From contig OY282558.1 in NCBI GenBank assembly GCA_958295665.1, forward strand, positions 328,635,106 through 328,699,105: a stretch of DNA of 64,000 bases, written 5' to 3'. Positions 10,193 to 20,177 of the stretch are shown here, piece after piece. The notes beneath the pieces are model-generated. The model did not search any database, was not told the DNA's origin, and saw only the letters and a program-made list of their open reading frames with translations. The translations under genes and the position numbers were made by a program. The DNA is from Tipula vernalis. Taxonomy: Eukaryota; Arthropoda; Insecta; Diptera; Tipulidae. Positions within the stretch are counted from its first letter, which is position 1. The number at the start of each line of letters is the position of its first letter.

Positions 10193-10450
10193 GTTATCTT
10201 TTATGGAACCACCGATATTTTATAGTTGATTTGTTTAAAATCTACATTTATTACAGTTATATTGTCATTATAAAGATAACTGTAATACACCATGAAGTTG
10301 CTCATTTTTAATTTTCGAATAAACCAACCATAGCACTCTAAGACGCTCAATATAACACAAGTAGAATAAATTTTTTTAACCTACATGAAATCTCTTGCTA
10401 TTTCTTGATGTCTGAGATTGTAAGAAATTGGATCTTTAGAACAAAATATA

Positions 10451-10522
10451 TCCTCGGTAGTATAGTGGTAAGTATCCCCGCCTGTCACGCGGGAGACCGG
10501 GGTTCGATTCCCCGCCGGGGAG
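10451..10522 (+). tRNA. tRNA-Asp(GUC)
   Basis: Canonical copy with a T6 rather than T4 terminator. Confidence 0.97.
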
Positions 10523-10779
10523 GTTATTTTTTATGGAACCACCGATATTTTATAGTTGATTTGTTTAAAATCTACATTTATTACAGTTATATTGTCACTA
10601 TAAAGATAACTGTAATACACCATGAAGTTGCTCATTTTTAATTTTCGAATAAACCAACCATAGCACTCTAAGACGCTCAATATAACTCAAGTAGAATACA
10701 TTTTTTAACCTACATGAAATCTCTTGCTATTTCTTGATGTCTGAGATTGTAAGAAATTGGATCTTTAGAACAAAATATA

Positions 10780-10851
10780 TCCTCGGTAGTATAGTGGTAA
10801 GTATCCCCGCCTGTCACGCGGGAGACCGGGGTTCGATTCCCCGCCGGGGAG
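10780..10851 (+). tRNA. tRNA-Asp(GUC)
   Basis: Canonical copy, the last intact gene before the Jockey-type insertion. Confidence 0.97.
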
Positions 10852-11109
10852 GTTATCTTTTATGGAACCACCGATATTTTATAGTTGATTTGTTTAAAAT
10901 CTACATTTATTACAGTTATATTGTCATTATAAAGATAACTGTAATACACCATGAAGTTGCTCATTTTTAATTTTCGAATAAACCAACCATAGCACTCTAA
11001 GACGCTCAATATAACACAAGTAGAATAAATTTTTTTAACCTACATGAAATCTCTTGCTATTTCTTGATGTCTGAGATTGTAAGAAATTGCATCTTTAGAA
11101 CAAAATATA

Positions 11110-11137
11110 TCCTCGGTAGTATAGTGGTAAGTATCCC
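11110..11137 (+). pseudogene. tRNA-Asp 5' part, split by retrotransposon
   Basis: The first 28 nt of the tRNA (acceptor strand through the D arm) stop abruptly at the 5' end of the Jockey-type element. The last 14 nt, GTGGTAAGTATCCC (11124-11137), recur at 16486-16499 on the far side. Confidence 0.96.
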
Positions 11138-11489
11138 AGTCAAAGTTGTACCTTCATGGTATAAACATCGAGTTCTATCCTTGACTAAATCGCTAAACAT
11201 TTTTTCATTTAATTAAAGTGTTTCTAATAAAAAATTAAAAATGTGATAATAAAACAGAGAGTGTTGTGCTAAAAATTATAAAGACAATAGTTATAATTTA
11301 GTTAAAAGTGGTGAATTATAAAACAAATCCAAACATTAAGTGATTTTAATTATTAAAGAAAAAGTTAGTGCTCTGGTGGTACCAAAAAAAAAAAAAAAAT
11401 ACAATAGAATACGTAAAAAACGATACTCTGGATACAGTGTCAAAATACGGTATTCATGTCAAATTGAAAATAACGGAACATGTCGAGAC

Positions 11490-12476
11490 ATGCTAGGGAC
11501 ATCGTCTAATATTAATACAACATCCGAAACACAGCCACATGCGGCCCATAGTGATACCATCATATCAGAAGAACAAGAGAACGCAAAAAGACTCAAAATG
11601 TCGTCGGATACAAGTATAATAATAAATACAAATCAAAATGTTATTACTCCAGAACAAAGACTAACCAAAGTAAAAAAACTGGAAATAGAAAACGGTCTAT
11701 TACGAGAACGTATCGCTAATATGGAAAAATTATTAAGATACAAAAATAATAATAATAGAGATAACGAAGAACGAGCTATACAAAATAATCGTTTCAATAC
11801 ACTCGTCGACATTGATGAAGAAATTGAAATAGATATAGATGAAGCGGACAACGACGATACTTCAAATGTAACACCATTTGAAACAGTTAAAAGAGCGATA
11901 AAACGGAAAAACACAACAATCAAAAGTAATAAAACCATCACAGAGAAAAAAGATGAACCCATTCAAAACAAAGGCAACAACGTCGTAACCAGGGATGCAA
12001 AACAAGGCAAACCACCTCCATTACACATACATAGCCAAAAAATCAAAGACACCAGAGATCTGGCAAAAGGTGCAGAAATAGAAAATTTTGAAATTCGAAG
12101 AGTGAATAACAACAAACATTCACTTATCGTTAATACTATGGAAAATTATGATAAAATGCAATCCATATTTAAAGAAGTCAACACCAAATACTTCACATTC
12201 ACCCCAAAAGGATTGAAACCAAAAACAATCGTTCTCAAAGGGTTAAATGAAGACGAGGATACGGACGAGCTCAAACTATGTTTAGAAAAGCATGAAAATG
12301 TAAAAATACTAAAAATATCGCAACTTAAAACCAGACGATCAATTGAGAGCAAGTCGAAACTACCATTGTATATAGTACAGTGTACGGCAGATACGGACAT
12401 ATCCCGAATATATGAAATAAAAACAATTAACTACCAAAAAGTGACTTGGGAAAACCTAAAAAAAAAAAAACAATGA
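11490..12476 (+). CDS. ORF1, N-terminal part (frameshifted before zinc knuckles)
   Basis: Open from 11340, but the first ATG in frame is at 11490, taken here as start (329 codons including the stop). It is highly charged, with a Leu/Glu/Lys-rich stretch soon after the N-terminus that looks coiled-coil, and a C-terminal half resembling the region that precedes the zinc knuckles in Jockey-type gag proteins. It ends just after a 12-A run (12459-12470). The knuckle region follows in another frame, so one original ORF1 was probably split by an indel in the A run, by a sequencing error there, or is joined by slippage. Confidence 0.8.
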   Translation: MLGTSSNINTTSETQPHAAHSDTIISEEQENAKRLKMSSDTSIIINTNQNVITPEQRLTKVKKLEIENGLLRERIANMEKLLRYKNNNNRDNEERAIQNNRFNTLVDIDEEIEIDIDEADNDDTSNVTPFETVKRAIKRKNTTIKSNKTITEKKDEPIQNKGNNVVTRDAKQGKPPPLHIHSQKIKDTRDLAKGAEIENFEIRRVNNNKHSLIVNTMENYDKMQSIFKEVNTKYFTFTPKGLKPKTIVLKGLNEDEDTDELKLCLEKHENVKILKISQLKTRRSIESKSKLPLYIVQCTADTDISRIYEIKTINYQKVTWENLKKKKQ

Positions 12477-12480
12477 AATC

Positions 12481-12921
12481 ATGCAATGCCGCAAATGCCA
12501 GAGGCTGGGTCATGCAGCGGCAAACTGTCAATTAGATTATCGATGTGTAAAATGTTCAACTCAACACAAGCCAGGTGAATGTCAAATCCCACAAAGCACA
12601 GAAAAAACCAACATATACTGTGCAAACTGCAAAAATAATGGACACCCTGCTTCATTCAAAGGTTGCCCAACTTACCAAAATGCGTTAGAAAGATTAAAAA
12701 GTAAAATTAATGAACGGCGCTATCACGTAACAGTACCAAACACGTTTGAACCAACAAAAGTAAATGCACAACAAGGTTCATTTGCTGACGTATTGAAACA
12801 AACAAATAGGGATCAATTGACGATACAAAAACTAGCAACTAGAGTTGACAAAATGGCAGCAGTTATCCAACAACAAAGTGAGCAAATAGCTCAACTATTA
12901 AGTATGTTAAATAAACTATGA
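12481..12921 (+). CDS. ORF1, C-terminal zinc-knuckle part
   Basis: The 146-aa open segment has three knuckles: C3-x2-C6-x4-H11-x4-C16, C22-x2-C25-x3-H29-x4-C34 and C47-x2-C50-x4-H55-x6-C62. A short C-terminal helix follows. It is in frame +1 relative to the upstream part and carries on from it without a gap in homology. Its TGA stop overlaps the ATG of ORF2 as ATGA (12918-12921). Confidence 0.85.
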   Translation: MQCRKCQRLGHAAANCQLDYRCVKCSTQHKPGECQIPQSTEKTNIYCANCKNNGHPASFKGCPTYQNALERLKSKINERRYHVTVPNTFEPTKVNAQQGSFADVLKQTNRDQLTIQKLATRVDKMAAVIQQQSEQIAQLLSMLNKL

Positions 12922-15900
12922 GGAAAGTAAAAATTATCGCGCTAAATGTTAACTCAATCGTCAGCATTGCCAGACGAATGAATTTATTAAACTTCCTCAA
13001 CCAACACAAGCCAGATATCTTGATGATAAATGAAACAAAACTAAATGCAAAGCACCACCTGGAGTTCAAACATTACGACATCATTAGACAAGATCGACCT
13101 GAAATAAAACAAGGTGGAGGAACAGCCATTTTGCTGAAAACTATTTTTAAATACAAACAAATAAAAATTAACAAACTACAAAATAGCATAGGAATAGAAA
13201 CAACAATAATTAAAATGTACATAAAGAAAGAACAACACTTATTCATCATATCAATGTACGGTTCGGCATCTAATGTAGTATTAAAAGACAGCCAATTTGA
13301 AACAGAATGGAAGCAGATATTTGAAGAGCTGGATCTTGCAAATGTAAATAACTACTACATTATAGCCGGGGATTTAAACGCGAGACATACAACATGGGGT
13401 AACATTACCAACAATAATAAAGGAATAATACTAAATCGATGGCTTGACAACAACAGCCTTTTGTATCGAGCACAAATATATAAAACCGACGCGCTGACGT
13501 ATCCAGCGGCTAACAGCTATTTAGACATAGCAGTAGTAGATTATCGCTTATCAATTACCACCAACAACAGTGGAGAAATTCCAACGCATCATTACGATAG
13601 TGATCATCAAGCAATCGAAATAGAAATTGGGGCAATCGAACCAGAGAATACAAATTTCACTATAAAACAGCATCTATTTAATTTCCAAAATGTGGATTGG
13701 GATACTTGGAAGAGGCGCCTGACAAATAGATACAAAAGGCAATTGCGAAGCATAAACCAAACACAGATAACACCCAACGATAGAAACCTGACGAACACAG
13801 AAACAGAAAACTGTATATTAAACATTACAGAGTTAATACAGCAAAATATTAAACTAAATATGCCCAAAACAAGACGTAGAAACAACATGGAATGCTTCAC
13901 GAACAGCACAATCGAAATGCTATATAAACATAAAAGTCGATTAGTAACCCACATCAAAAATTTGAAAAGAAGCGGAAGGAGCAGTGATCGTCAAATAAAC
14001 GTATTAAAAACTGAGATCAAAAGGACAAATGAACTCATAACCCAAAATGTAACACTTCAGATAAATAAACACTGGAGGAAAAAAATGGAAGCAGTCAGAC
14101 CCGGAACACGAATGTTTAAGGACATCCAGTCACTTAGAAGAAAAGCAGAGAGCAACAAAGAAATCCACAGGCTAGAAATCGAGGAATCCGAAACAAACAC
14201 ATTAACAAATATAAATATTAACTGGAACAAAATGCCAAAAGACGGATCAAAATATTTTAGCTACAACGTCCATGATAATCTGAACATTCTAGGAAAATAC
14301 GTCGAAAAGAACACATATCGTAACGCAACGCTAGGCAAGAAAAGGCATGAACAAATTATTACACAAATAATACAGAGCATTAAGCTTCAACAAGCATACG
14401 ACAAAGCTAAGGGCATCACTAAAGGTAGCTTTCACAATAACAACAAAGCGAACGAGCAACAAACGGGGAATCAGTGCAATTTCATCACAATAGAAGAATT
14501 AAAAACCATTCTAGCCAGTGCAAACAATAAAAAATCATACGGTACAGACAATATACCAAGTATCATATTGAAACACCTACCAGAGCAAATAATGCTAGAA
14601 CTATGTACCATATTCAATAATTTGTTAAATAACAGAACTTTCCCCAAGTGCTGGAAACAGGCAAAAATAGTTCCAATAAAAAAAAAAGACAAAAATGCTT
14701 CCAACCCGCTAAGCTACAGACCGATAAGCTTACTATCAAACTTGGGCAAAATATATGAAATTATCATATACAATAAGATTTACACGCATACAATAGAAAA
14801 TGGTTTGATGCCGGACAACCAGTTCGGATTCAGAAATAATTGCACAACCACACACGCTATAGCTAATTTAACATCACATGTGTGTCACAAATTAAATTAT
14901 AACATATGTACGGGAGCGACACTACTAGACATGGAAAAAGCATTCGAATCGGTGTGGCTAGACGGACTAATATATAAATTGAACAAAATGAAATTCAACA
15001 AGGACATAGTCTTGATACTTATGGGCATGCTTTACAACAGAGAATTCATCATCTCTAATGGAGGCATTTCTACCACAAAAATATTTACGGTACACAATGG
15101 CTTGCAACAAGGATCCATTACCGCGCCAATACTGTTCAATCTATATACAAAAGATTTAATTAGCAACGAAAAAATGAACACACATAACATCCAGACGATT
15201 GCCTATGCAGATGATATTGTAGTGTTTAGCTCAGACCGGAAAATATGCAACATCCAAGAAAACCTGCAAAAGGCTATAGATTTCACGGTCAATTATCTAC
15301 ACACTTGGAAGATCCGAATCAACGAAGGAAAATGTGAAACGATACTATTCAGAAGATCGTACAAGTTAGCAAATAATGACACACGGAAAAACAAGAACAA
15401 TTTGAAGATACAAATTAACAACACAACTATCGAACAAAAAGCGGCAGTGAAGTATCTGGGAGTTAATATTGACCAATTCTGTTATTTAAACAAACACATA
15501 ACGACACAACTCAATAAAGCGAGAAATGCTTTCTTCTTAAACAAAGCAATTTTTTGTTCAAAATTCATCGTTCCAGAGGTCAAAAGAATATGTTATAAAA
15601 CACTAATAAGGCCAATAATAACGTACGGATGCCCCATTTGGTTTAACTGCAATGCCAGCTACATGGAACGTATCCGACTCTTTGAGAGAAAATGTATTCG
15701 ATATTGTATGGGACAACATCGTAAAGCTGAAACAGCCTTCAAACACTACATTTCCAACCGAGTGCAATACAAGAATTTCAAAACGGATCGAATAGATCTA
15801 CATATCATTAAACTGATCAGAAATCATATAAATAGAACCACAATAAACTGTGAAAATTCACTTACATACGGAAAATATTACACGGAAGACTGTATAATAA

Positions 15901-16157
15901 AAAAGAGTGTTATGCCACACAACATACCGGGGCCAGAAGCGTTCATCTATTTAGACAAAATAGGGTACATCCAAGATGAGCAACAGCTACCGTTAATATA
16001 TCATATAAAAAGACAGCCAAACGAAAAAGGGTTCGAGCCAACAATATTCAGGAATGTAAACTTAGATCATTTGAGGTTTAGCACTGAGTTCAACAAAATA
16101 AGCGAAGATAAATTCATTGCACAAATGAACAAATACTGGTGGTTGCAAAGAAGTTAG
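12918..16157 (+). CDS. ORF2: endonuclease and reverse transcriptase
   Basis: The 1079-aa protein has an AP-like endonuclease at about residues 5-235 (N11, E39, GDLN with D152 and N154, D203, SDH at 228-230). RT spans about 525-850: SYRPISLLS near 599, FGFR near 636, LLDMEKAF with D671, GLQQGS near 728 and YADD at 763-766. There is no RNase H; the remaining ~200 residues are Lys/Asn-rich. All visible catalytic residues are present and the frame is clean. The start overlaps the ORF1 stop. This endonuclease would be responsible for nicking the tRNA gene. Confidence 0.95.
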   Translation: MRKVKIIALNVNSIVSIARRMNLLNFLNQHKPDILMINETKLNAKHHLEFKHYDIIRQDRPEIKQGGGTAILLKTIFKYKQIKINKLQNSIGIETTIIKMYIKKEQHLFIISMYGSASNVVLKDSQFETEWKQIFEELDLANVNNYYIIAGDLNARHTTWGNITNNNKGIILNRWLDNNSLLYRAQIYKTDALTYPAANSYLDIAVVDYRLSITTNNSGEIPTHHYDSDHQAIEIEIGAIEPENTNFTIKQHLFNFQNVDWDTWKRRLTNRYKRQLRSINQTQITPNDRNLTNTETENCILNITELIQQNIKLNMPKTRRRNNMECFTNSTIEMLYKHKSRLVTHIKNLKRSGRSSDRQINVLKTEIKRTNELITQNVTLQINKHWRKKMEAVRPGTRMFKDIQSLRRKAESNKEIHRLEIEESETNTLTNININWNKMPKDGSKYFSYNVHDNLNILGKYVEKNTYRNATLGKKRHEQIITQIIQSIKLQQAYDKAKGITKGSFHNNNKANEQQTGNQCNFITIEELKTILASANNKKSYGTDNIPSIILKHLPEQIMLELCTIFNNLLNNRTFPKCWKQAKIVPIKKKDKNASNPLSYRPISLLSNLGKIYEIIIYNKIYTHTIENGLMPDNQFGFRNNCTTTHAIANLTSHVCHKLNYNICTGATLLDMEKAFESVWLDGLIYKLNKMKFNKDIVLILMGMLYNREFIISNGGISTTKIFTVHNGLQQGSITAPILFNLYTKDLISNEKMNTHNIQTIAYADDIVVFSSDRKICNIQENLQKAIDFTVNYLHTWKIRINEGKCETILFRRSYKLANNDTRKNKNNLKIQINNTTIEQKAAVKYLGVNIDQFCYLNKHITTQLNKARNAFFLNKAIFCSKFIVPEVKRICYKTLIRPIITYGCPIWFNCNASYMERIRLFERKCIRYCMGQHRKAETAFKHYISNRVQYKNFKTDRIDLHIIKLIRNHINRTTINCENSLTYGKYYTEDCIIKKSVMPHNIPGPEAFIYLDKIGYIQDEQQLPLIYHIKRQPNEKGFEPTIFRNVNLDHLRFSTEFNKISEDKFIAQMNKYWWLQRS

Positions 16158-16485
16158 CCACATAGCTTAGGTATTTAGTTTTAAGTAGTCAATTTTTCAT
16201 TTCAAATTGATTAATGGCAGTTTTATAATGAAGCTATTTTCTGCCTACATTATATATATACATAATTTTAAATAAGTTGTTACAAACTTAATACAAAAAA
16301 ATGTTAAAGCGTCAAACAAAAGAAGAATTAATATTAAACAAAATTACTTGAGCTTCTCATGGAACAGTAGTATCAAACAAAGATAACGACCATTGGATTT
16401 TTTGTAATATTCTTTACCAATCATTATTTGTAAAATATTAATAGCTTAAATAAAGAAAAGTTTTATAAAAAAAAAAAAAAAAAAA
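16158..16485 (+). other. 3' UTR and poly(A) of the Jockey-type element
   Basis: AT-rich non-coding sequence from the ORF2 stop to the A tail, with one AATAAA 13 nt before the tail. No other structure was recognised. Confidence 0.85.
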
Positions 16486-16543
16486 GTGGTAAGTATCCCC
16501 GCCTGTCACGCGGGAGACCGGGGTTCGATTCCCCGCCGGGGAG
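16486..16543 (+). pseudogene. tRNA-Asp 3' part, beyond the retrotransposon
   Basis: Nucleotides 15-72 of the tRNA, beginning with the 14-bp target duplication and running through anticodon GTC, B box and discriminator G. The 5' acceptor strand is absent, so it cannot fold as a tRNA. The following 17 nt resemble the array spacer (GGTAATC instead of GGTTATC), and homology ends after about 16560. Confidence 0.95.
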
Positions 16544-16560
16544 GTAATCTTTTATGGAAC

Positions 16561-18338
16561 CTGTAACTAATTCTGAGGAACTGGCATATGTTTGAATAAA
16601 TCATCTAAATATCTTCTTTTAAATGTTTAATTTTTTTTATTCACCACCCGTGGTGGTATCGGTCGGCGATGTCATATAGGTTGTCGAGCGCTGACATTGA
16701 TAAATAATTTAAAAAAAAAGAAAAATAATACAAAAATTTTAAACAAAAACAGACGATTGAAGAGAGGGGAATGCGAGGTTAGCTGGATGATGATGGACAA
16801 ATGATGAGATCAGTTTTTTTTGGAGTTTTGATTTGAAATCAACAAAAATAAAAATTAAATTTTAGAATCTAAGGGGTTTTTGCTTAAAAAAATTGAAATG
16901 ATCAATAAAAAGTTATTCCTATGAAATATTGTATAAAAAAATAAAAAAAAATTGTAAATAAATTTACTGATTAATTATTTGAAAATTATAAGAAAAAAAT
17001 AGAAAAAAAAATGGACGTGAGTTTTTATTGAAGACATGAGAAAACTTTTTTTTTTGTGTAATTGTAAACGGCAGAATTAAAATTATAATATTGATACTTA
17101 CATTTAATAGTATTGTTTTTACATTATTACATAAACGATTATCTGCTGGAATTTAAGTGCATGTGTATAAAATGTTCATTGTGAAATATTAAAATATATT
17201 TTCTTTTCTGGAAAACAAAAGAAAACATTTCTGTGTTTCATTCACTTTTAATGGTTTTTCTCCGTAATCATTGTGTGGCATGAAATAAAATAATAATTAT
17301 ATAAAGTGTTACCACAACGTTATGATTGGATAATAATTTTTTTTGAATACTGGCTCGTAGTGGATTCAGGCGTGGGTAAAGACATTGACTCGCACCGTTA
17401 GCAAGCAGCGGTTGTGCAGAACAAACTTTTGGGCATATTAACGTGGAAAACTTGGTGTTGATTAAGACACCAAGTTACATGCTATGTATAACTTTTCACA
17501 TACGAATTATATTCATTTACCATTTTGGCCTTGTATTGTTTTCGTATTTTCTAATTGCCGGTAACGGGAGAACTCATTAATTGGATGGAAAAATCATTAT
17601 ACATTGGTGCGAAACGTGGGTAACGGATGATACGTAGGAACTCGTTATTTTATACAAAGGATTAACCGGTGTTTTGAGCACTGCAAAAGCAAATTAGGTT
17701 ATTCTATTGGAGGTTAACCGAGATGCGTTATAAATTAACATTACAAAGGAGGCTGGAATATAGAAAAATTTTCATCGGTTCACATGGTAAATTATTGCGA
17801 ATTACTGCTTTATTAAACAGCAACTACTGCATGGTATTTTATAAGTTTTTTTATTTTATATAATTATCATATTGTTTTTCCTTGGAGATTTTCTTGTTTC
17901 TTGAATTTATTATTGATTTTATTATTGAGTTTTCCATTTTACTTTATCTATTTTAAATTTGGATTTTTTTATGAGTTTTGTAAATTTTTGGCTTATCAAT
18001 TTTCGTAACATAATTTATAATTCAAAACGTGTGCGCACATTTGTTTATCATTATTCAGTTCAAAAGATTTCTTGTCTTCAATCGTTGTTGTTGAAAGCAG
18101 CTCAATTGATTATGTCGCGTTAAGAATTTAAGTGGTCCATTAGCAACTTTCCGGTACTCCTGTTGCAACAGCACGATTTTATGTTTTTTTTTACTACAGC
18201 AGCTTATCAAGCTCACACTTGGTCCCTATCAAGAACCTCCCCAGCCACTGCACGCTGGCCGGCTGAAAAAGCTGCTAAGGGATTAGCTAAGTGTGAGTCT
18301 GCAGCAAGCGGGCCTTCTTTTGAAAGAACGTTTGTTAC
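16561..18338. other. Unrecognised AT-rich non-coding DNA
   Basis: No supported coding exon or RNA gene. Around 18188-18310 an imperfect inverted pair (CTCACACTT / AAGTGTGAG, about 80 nt apart) sits in a less AT-rich patch. The tRNA array stops at the left edge and fragments of it resume at the right edge. Confidence 0.5.
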
Positions 18339-18446
18339 AAACCACCGATATTTTATAGTTGATTTGTTTAAAATCTTCATTTATTACAGTTATATTGTCA
18401 CTCTAAAGATAACTGTGATACACCATGAAGTTGCTCATTTTAAATT
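18339..18446 (+). repeat. tRNA-Asp unit spacer fragment
   Basis: Matches the first ~100 bp of array spacer (from the ACCACCGATATTTT region) with a few changes. It is joined out of order directly to a tRNA 3' part. Confidence 0.9.
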
Positions 18447-18488
18447 CCTGTCACGCGGGAGACCGGGGTTCGATTCGCCGCCGGGGAG
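18447..18488 (+). pseudogene. tRNA-Asp 3' part
   Basis: Anticodon loop through discriminator base, with a C-to-G change in the 3' strand of the T stem (GATTCGCCG) that also lies in the B box. The 5' half is replaced by spacer sequence. Confidence 0.93.
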
Positions 18489-18744
18489 GTAATCTTTTAT
18501 GGAACCACCGATATTTTATAGTTGATTTGTTTAAAATCTACATTTATTACAGTTATATTGTCACTATAAAGATAACTGTAATACACCATAAAGTTGCTCA
18601 TTTTAAATTTTTGGTTAAACCCACCATAGCACTCTAAGACGCTCAATATAATTCAAGTAGAATACATTTTTAACCTACATGAAATCTCTTGCTATTTCTT
18701 GATGTCTAAGCTTGTAAGAAATTGCATCTTTAGAACAAAATATA
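18489..18744 (+). repeat. Diverged tRNA-Asp unit spacer and leader
   Basis: A full spacer plus the leader of the next gene, more diverged than any array unit (for example TTTGGTTAAACCCACC in place of TTCGAATAAACCAACC). Confidence 0.92.
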
Positions 18745-18775
18745 TCCTCGGTAGTATAGTGGTAAGTAACCCCGC
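18745..18775 (+). pseudogene. Truncated tRNA-Asp at left edge of duplicated segment A
   Basis: The first 31 nt match tRNA-Asp with one T-to-A change (GTAACCCC), then homology ends in the anticodon stem where unique sequence begins. The identical break occurs at 37004-37034. Confidence 0.93.
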
Positions 18776-18940
18776 TTGTTCTCAACTTCAGTTGATGATG
18801 TCTCGACATTTTGAAAATCCCTGAATCCGACTAAAATGAACTAATTTTGGAAACTGTTCGCCAAGAGGATCGGGTTCCTGCCCAACAAATTGATCCAAAA
18901 CCACGTGGTAACATTACCACGTTGAACAATTTTTTATATA

Positions 18941-19272
18941 TAATTACGTTCCAACGAAGTGCATAGTAGCATTTCTCATGCGTCTCATGTAAAAGACGAA
19001 CATAAAGAAAATGCTTAGTTGCATTTCCCACACTTGGAGAATGCAATTAAAGAAAACATTATAAGATACGCGAAACCCGAGCCAGCGGATAAGCATAAGA
19101 CGCACACGTAGCATTTTTAATAATTTTAGATTAGAATTAAGAAAATATAATTCATAATTAAGTCAGTTGTAATTTTAACTCCGTAAAAGTGACATGTAGA
19201 TAAAATAAATGTTAAAAGTTGAATAAATAAATGTTTTTTTATTAAGTCTTACATGCCATGCACGTAATTACA
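18941..19272. mobile_element. MITE-like segment present only in copy A
   Basis: A ~332-bp segment absent from the equivalent point of copy B (37197). Its ends are short inverted repeats (TAATTACGT / ACGTAATTA). No coding capacity. The flanking duplication is at most a TA and not clean, so a deletion in copy B is also possible. Confidence 0.5.
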
Positions 19273-19985
19273 TGTTGATTTGAGGGCTAAGTTGGCCATT
19301 GTGTTTGTGGTCGAGCTTGCGGTTGAGTTGGGTTCCATTTTAGAGTTGAATTGGGGTTGAGTTGGTGTTGTGTTGGGATTGGATTGGGGTTTTTCTTAAG
19401 CAGTTGAGCAATTTTTTTTTGGCTGTTTTGATTTAAGAATTTAGTTGGGCGTTGAGTTTGCGTTTGAGTTGGGCTGCATTTAGGTGTTGAGTTGGGGTTG
19501 GGTTTAGTGTGCAGTTCAACTGGCGATTTATTTCATTTCAATTGATTGTTGAATTAGAGTTAGCTTGAGGTCAGTTCACGTAGCCATGTAGTTTTTAAGA
19601 CTATCTTTTGATTGGGAGTTGAGTTGTGCGTGATTTTGGGGCTGATGGAATGGCTTGCTTGGTTGAAAGGTCGAGTTTAGGTTCATTTGGAAAATTGGTG
19701 TAAGTTTAGGTTTAGTTGGAGCTAAGTTGGGATTTAGTTGAGTAGGAGTCAGCGAGTAAGTTCGGTATTTATTAGGGGTTCTGTTGAGGATTGAGTTGGA
19801 AGTTAGCTTGAGTTGTTCTGAGTTGAATTCATGTACAAATTAGATTTCGAGTCGTGTTGATTACAGAATTGAGTTACGTGTTGAGTTTTGGGTTAAGTTG
19901 AGGGTTCACTTGGGCCTCAAGTTAGATGTTGAGTTGAGTTCACAAACGCATACAGTTTTCGGACCGTATTGGTTTCAGGAATTGG
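19273..19985 (+). repeat. G/T-rich decayed minisatellite (copy A)
   Basis: Many imperfect repeats of GAGTTGGGTT-like words with a strong excess of G and T on this strand. No uniform unit length remains. Lies between the truncated tRNA and the 3' end of the staccato-like gene. Confidence 0.8.
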
Positions 19986-20177
19986 ATTTGGGCTTAACTT
20001 AAAATGATGTACCACTCGATCTTATGCATTATTATGATTTGAAAAGGGTAGTTATTTGGGTCGATCGTGAGTCGTGACCGGAATTAAGGATGTCCAATTG
20101 ATTTTAGACAATGAAATACAATCAAATTTATATATTATAAAAAATGTATAACATTATTATGATATATTATGTAAAAC

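Larger units (their letters stand above)
1..11137 (+). repeat. Tandem array of ~329-bp tRNA-Asp units
   Basis: Seventeen near-identical units (period 328-330 bp; the last is interrupted) each consist of a leader, a tRNA-Asp gene, a ~255-bp spacer and a short T-run. The T-runs at 1972 and 3587 are interrupted by retrotransposons. Units differ at only a few diagnostic positions: C/G about 20 bases before the tRNA, CAC/CAT and TAATTTT/TAATGTT in the spacer, ATAACTC/ATAACAC, and AATAAA/AATACA before the T-run. Near-identity across gene and spacer fits concerted evolution by unequal exchange. Each gene is followed about 6 nt downstream by a T4 run, enough for Pol III termination. All tRNA genes are on the + strand. 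Confidence 0.97.
11138..16485 (+). mobile_element. Jockey-type non-LTR retrotransposon inside tRNA-Asp
   Basis: A 5.35-kb element in the same sense as the tRNA genes: 5' UTR, ORF1 (split by a frameshift), ORF2 (endonuclease and RT, no RNase H), 3' UTR with AATAAA at 16449-16454, and a 19-nt A tail (16467-16485). It is flanked by a 14-bp duplication of tRNA sequence. The lack of RNase H and the ORF1 form (a coiled region, then three CCHC knuckles) point to the Jockey clade. Related but decayed copies occur at about 24.1-27.6 kb and 42.0-45.5 kb, which are not seen to lie in tRNA genes. Confidence 0.94.

Noticed and set aside
30..10970. Sixteen near-identical 78-85-codon frames
   Set aside because: Each frame starts at a TTG and runs through the tRNA-Asp gene and its spacer; it recurs only because the unit is repeated. 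No sign of protein-coding constraint.
1..11137. CRISPR-like regular repeats
   Set aside because: The ~329-bp period has no short repeat/variable spacer pattern; the units are whole tRNA-gene units in a eukaryotic context.
11340..11489. N-terminal extension of Jockey-type ORF1
   Set aside because: The frame is open from 11340 but begins with GTG and contains a 13-A run; the first ATG is at 11490, so the upstream part is taken as 5' UTR.
18163..18637. 109- and 70-codon + strand frames
   Set aside because: Their similarity to other frames is only in the tRNA-unit spacer; the unique part has no recognised motif.
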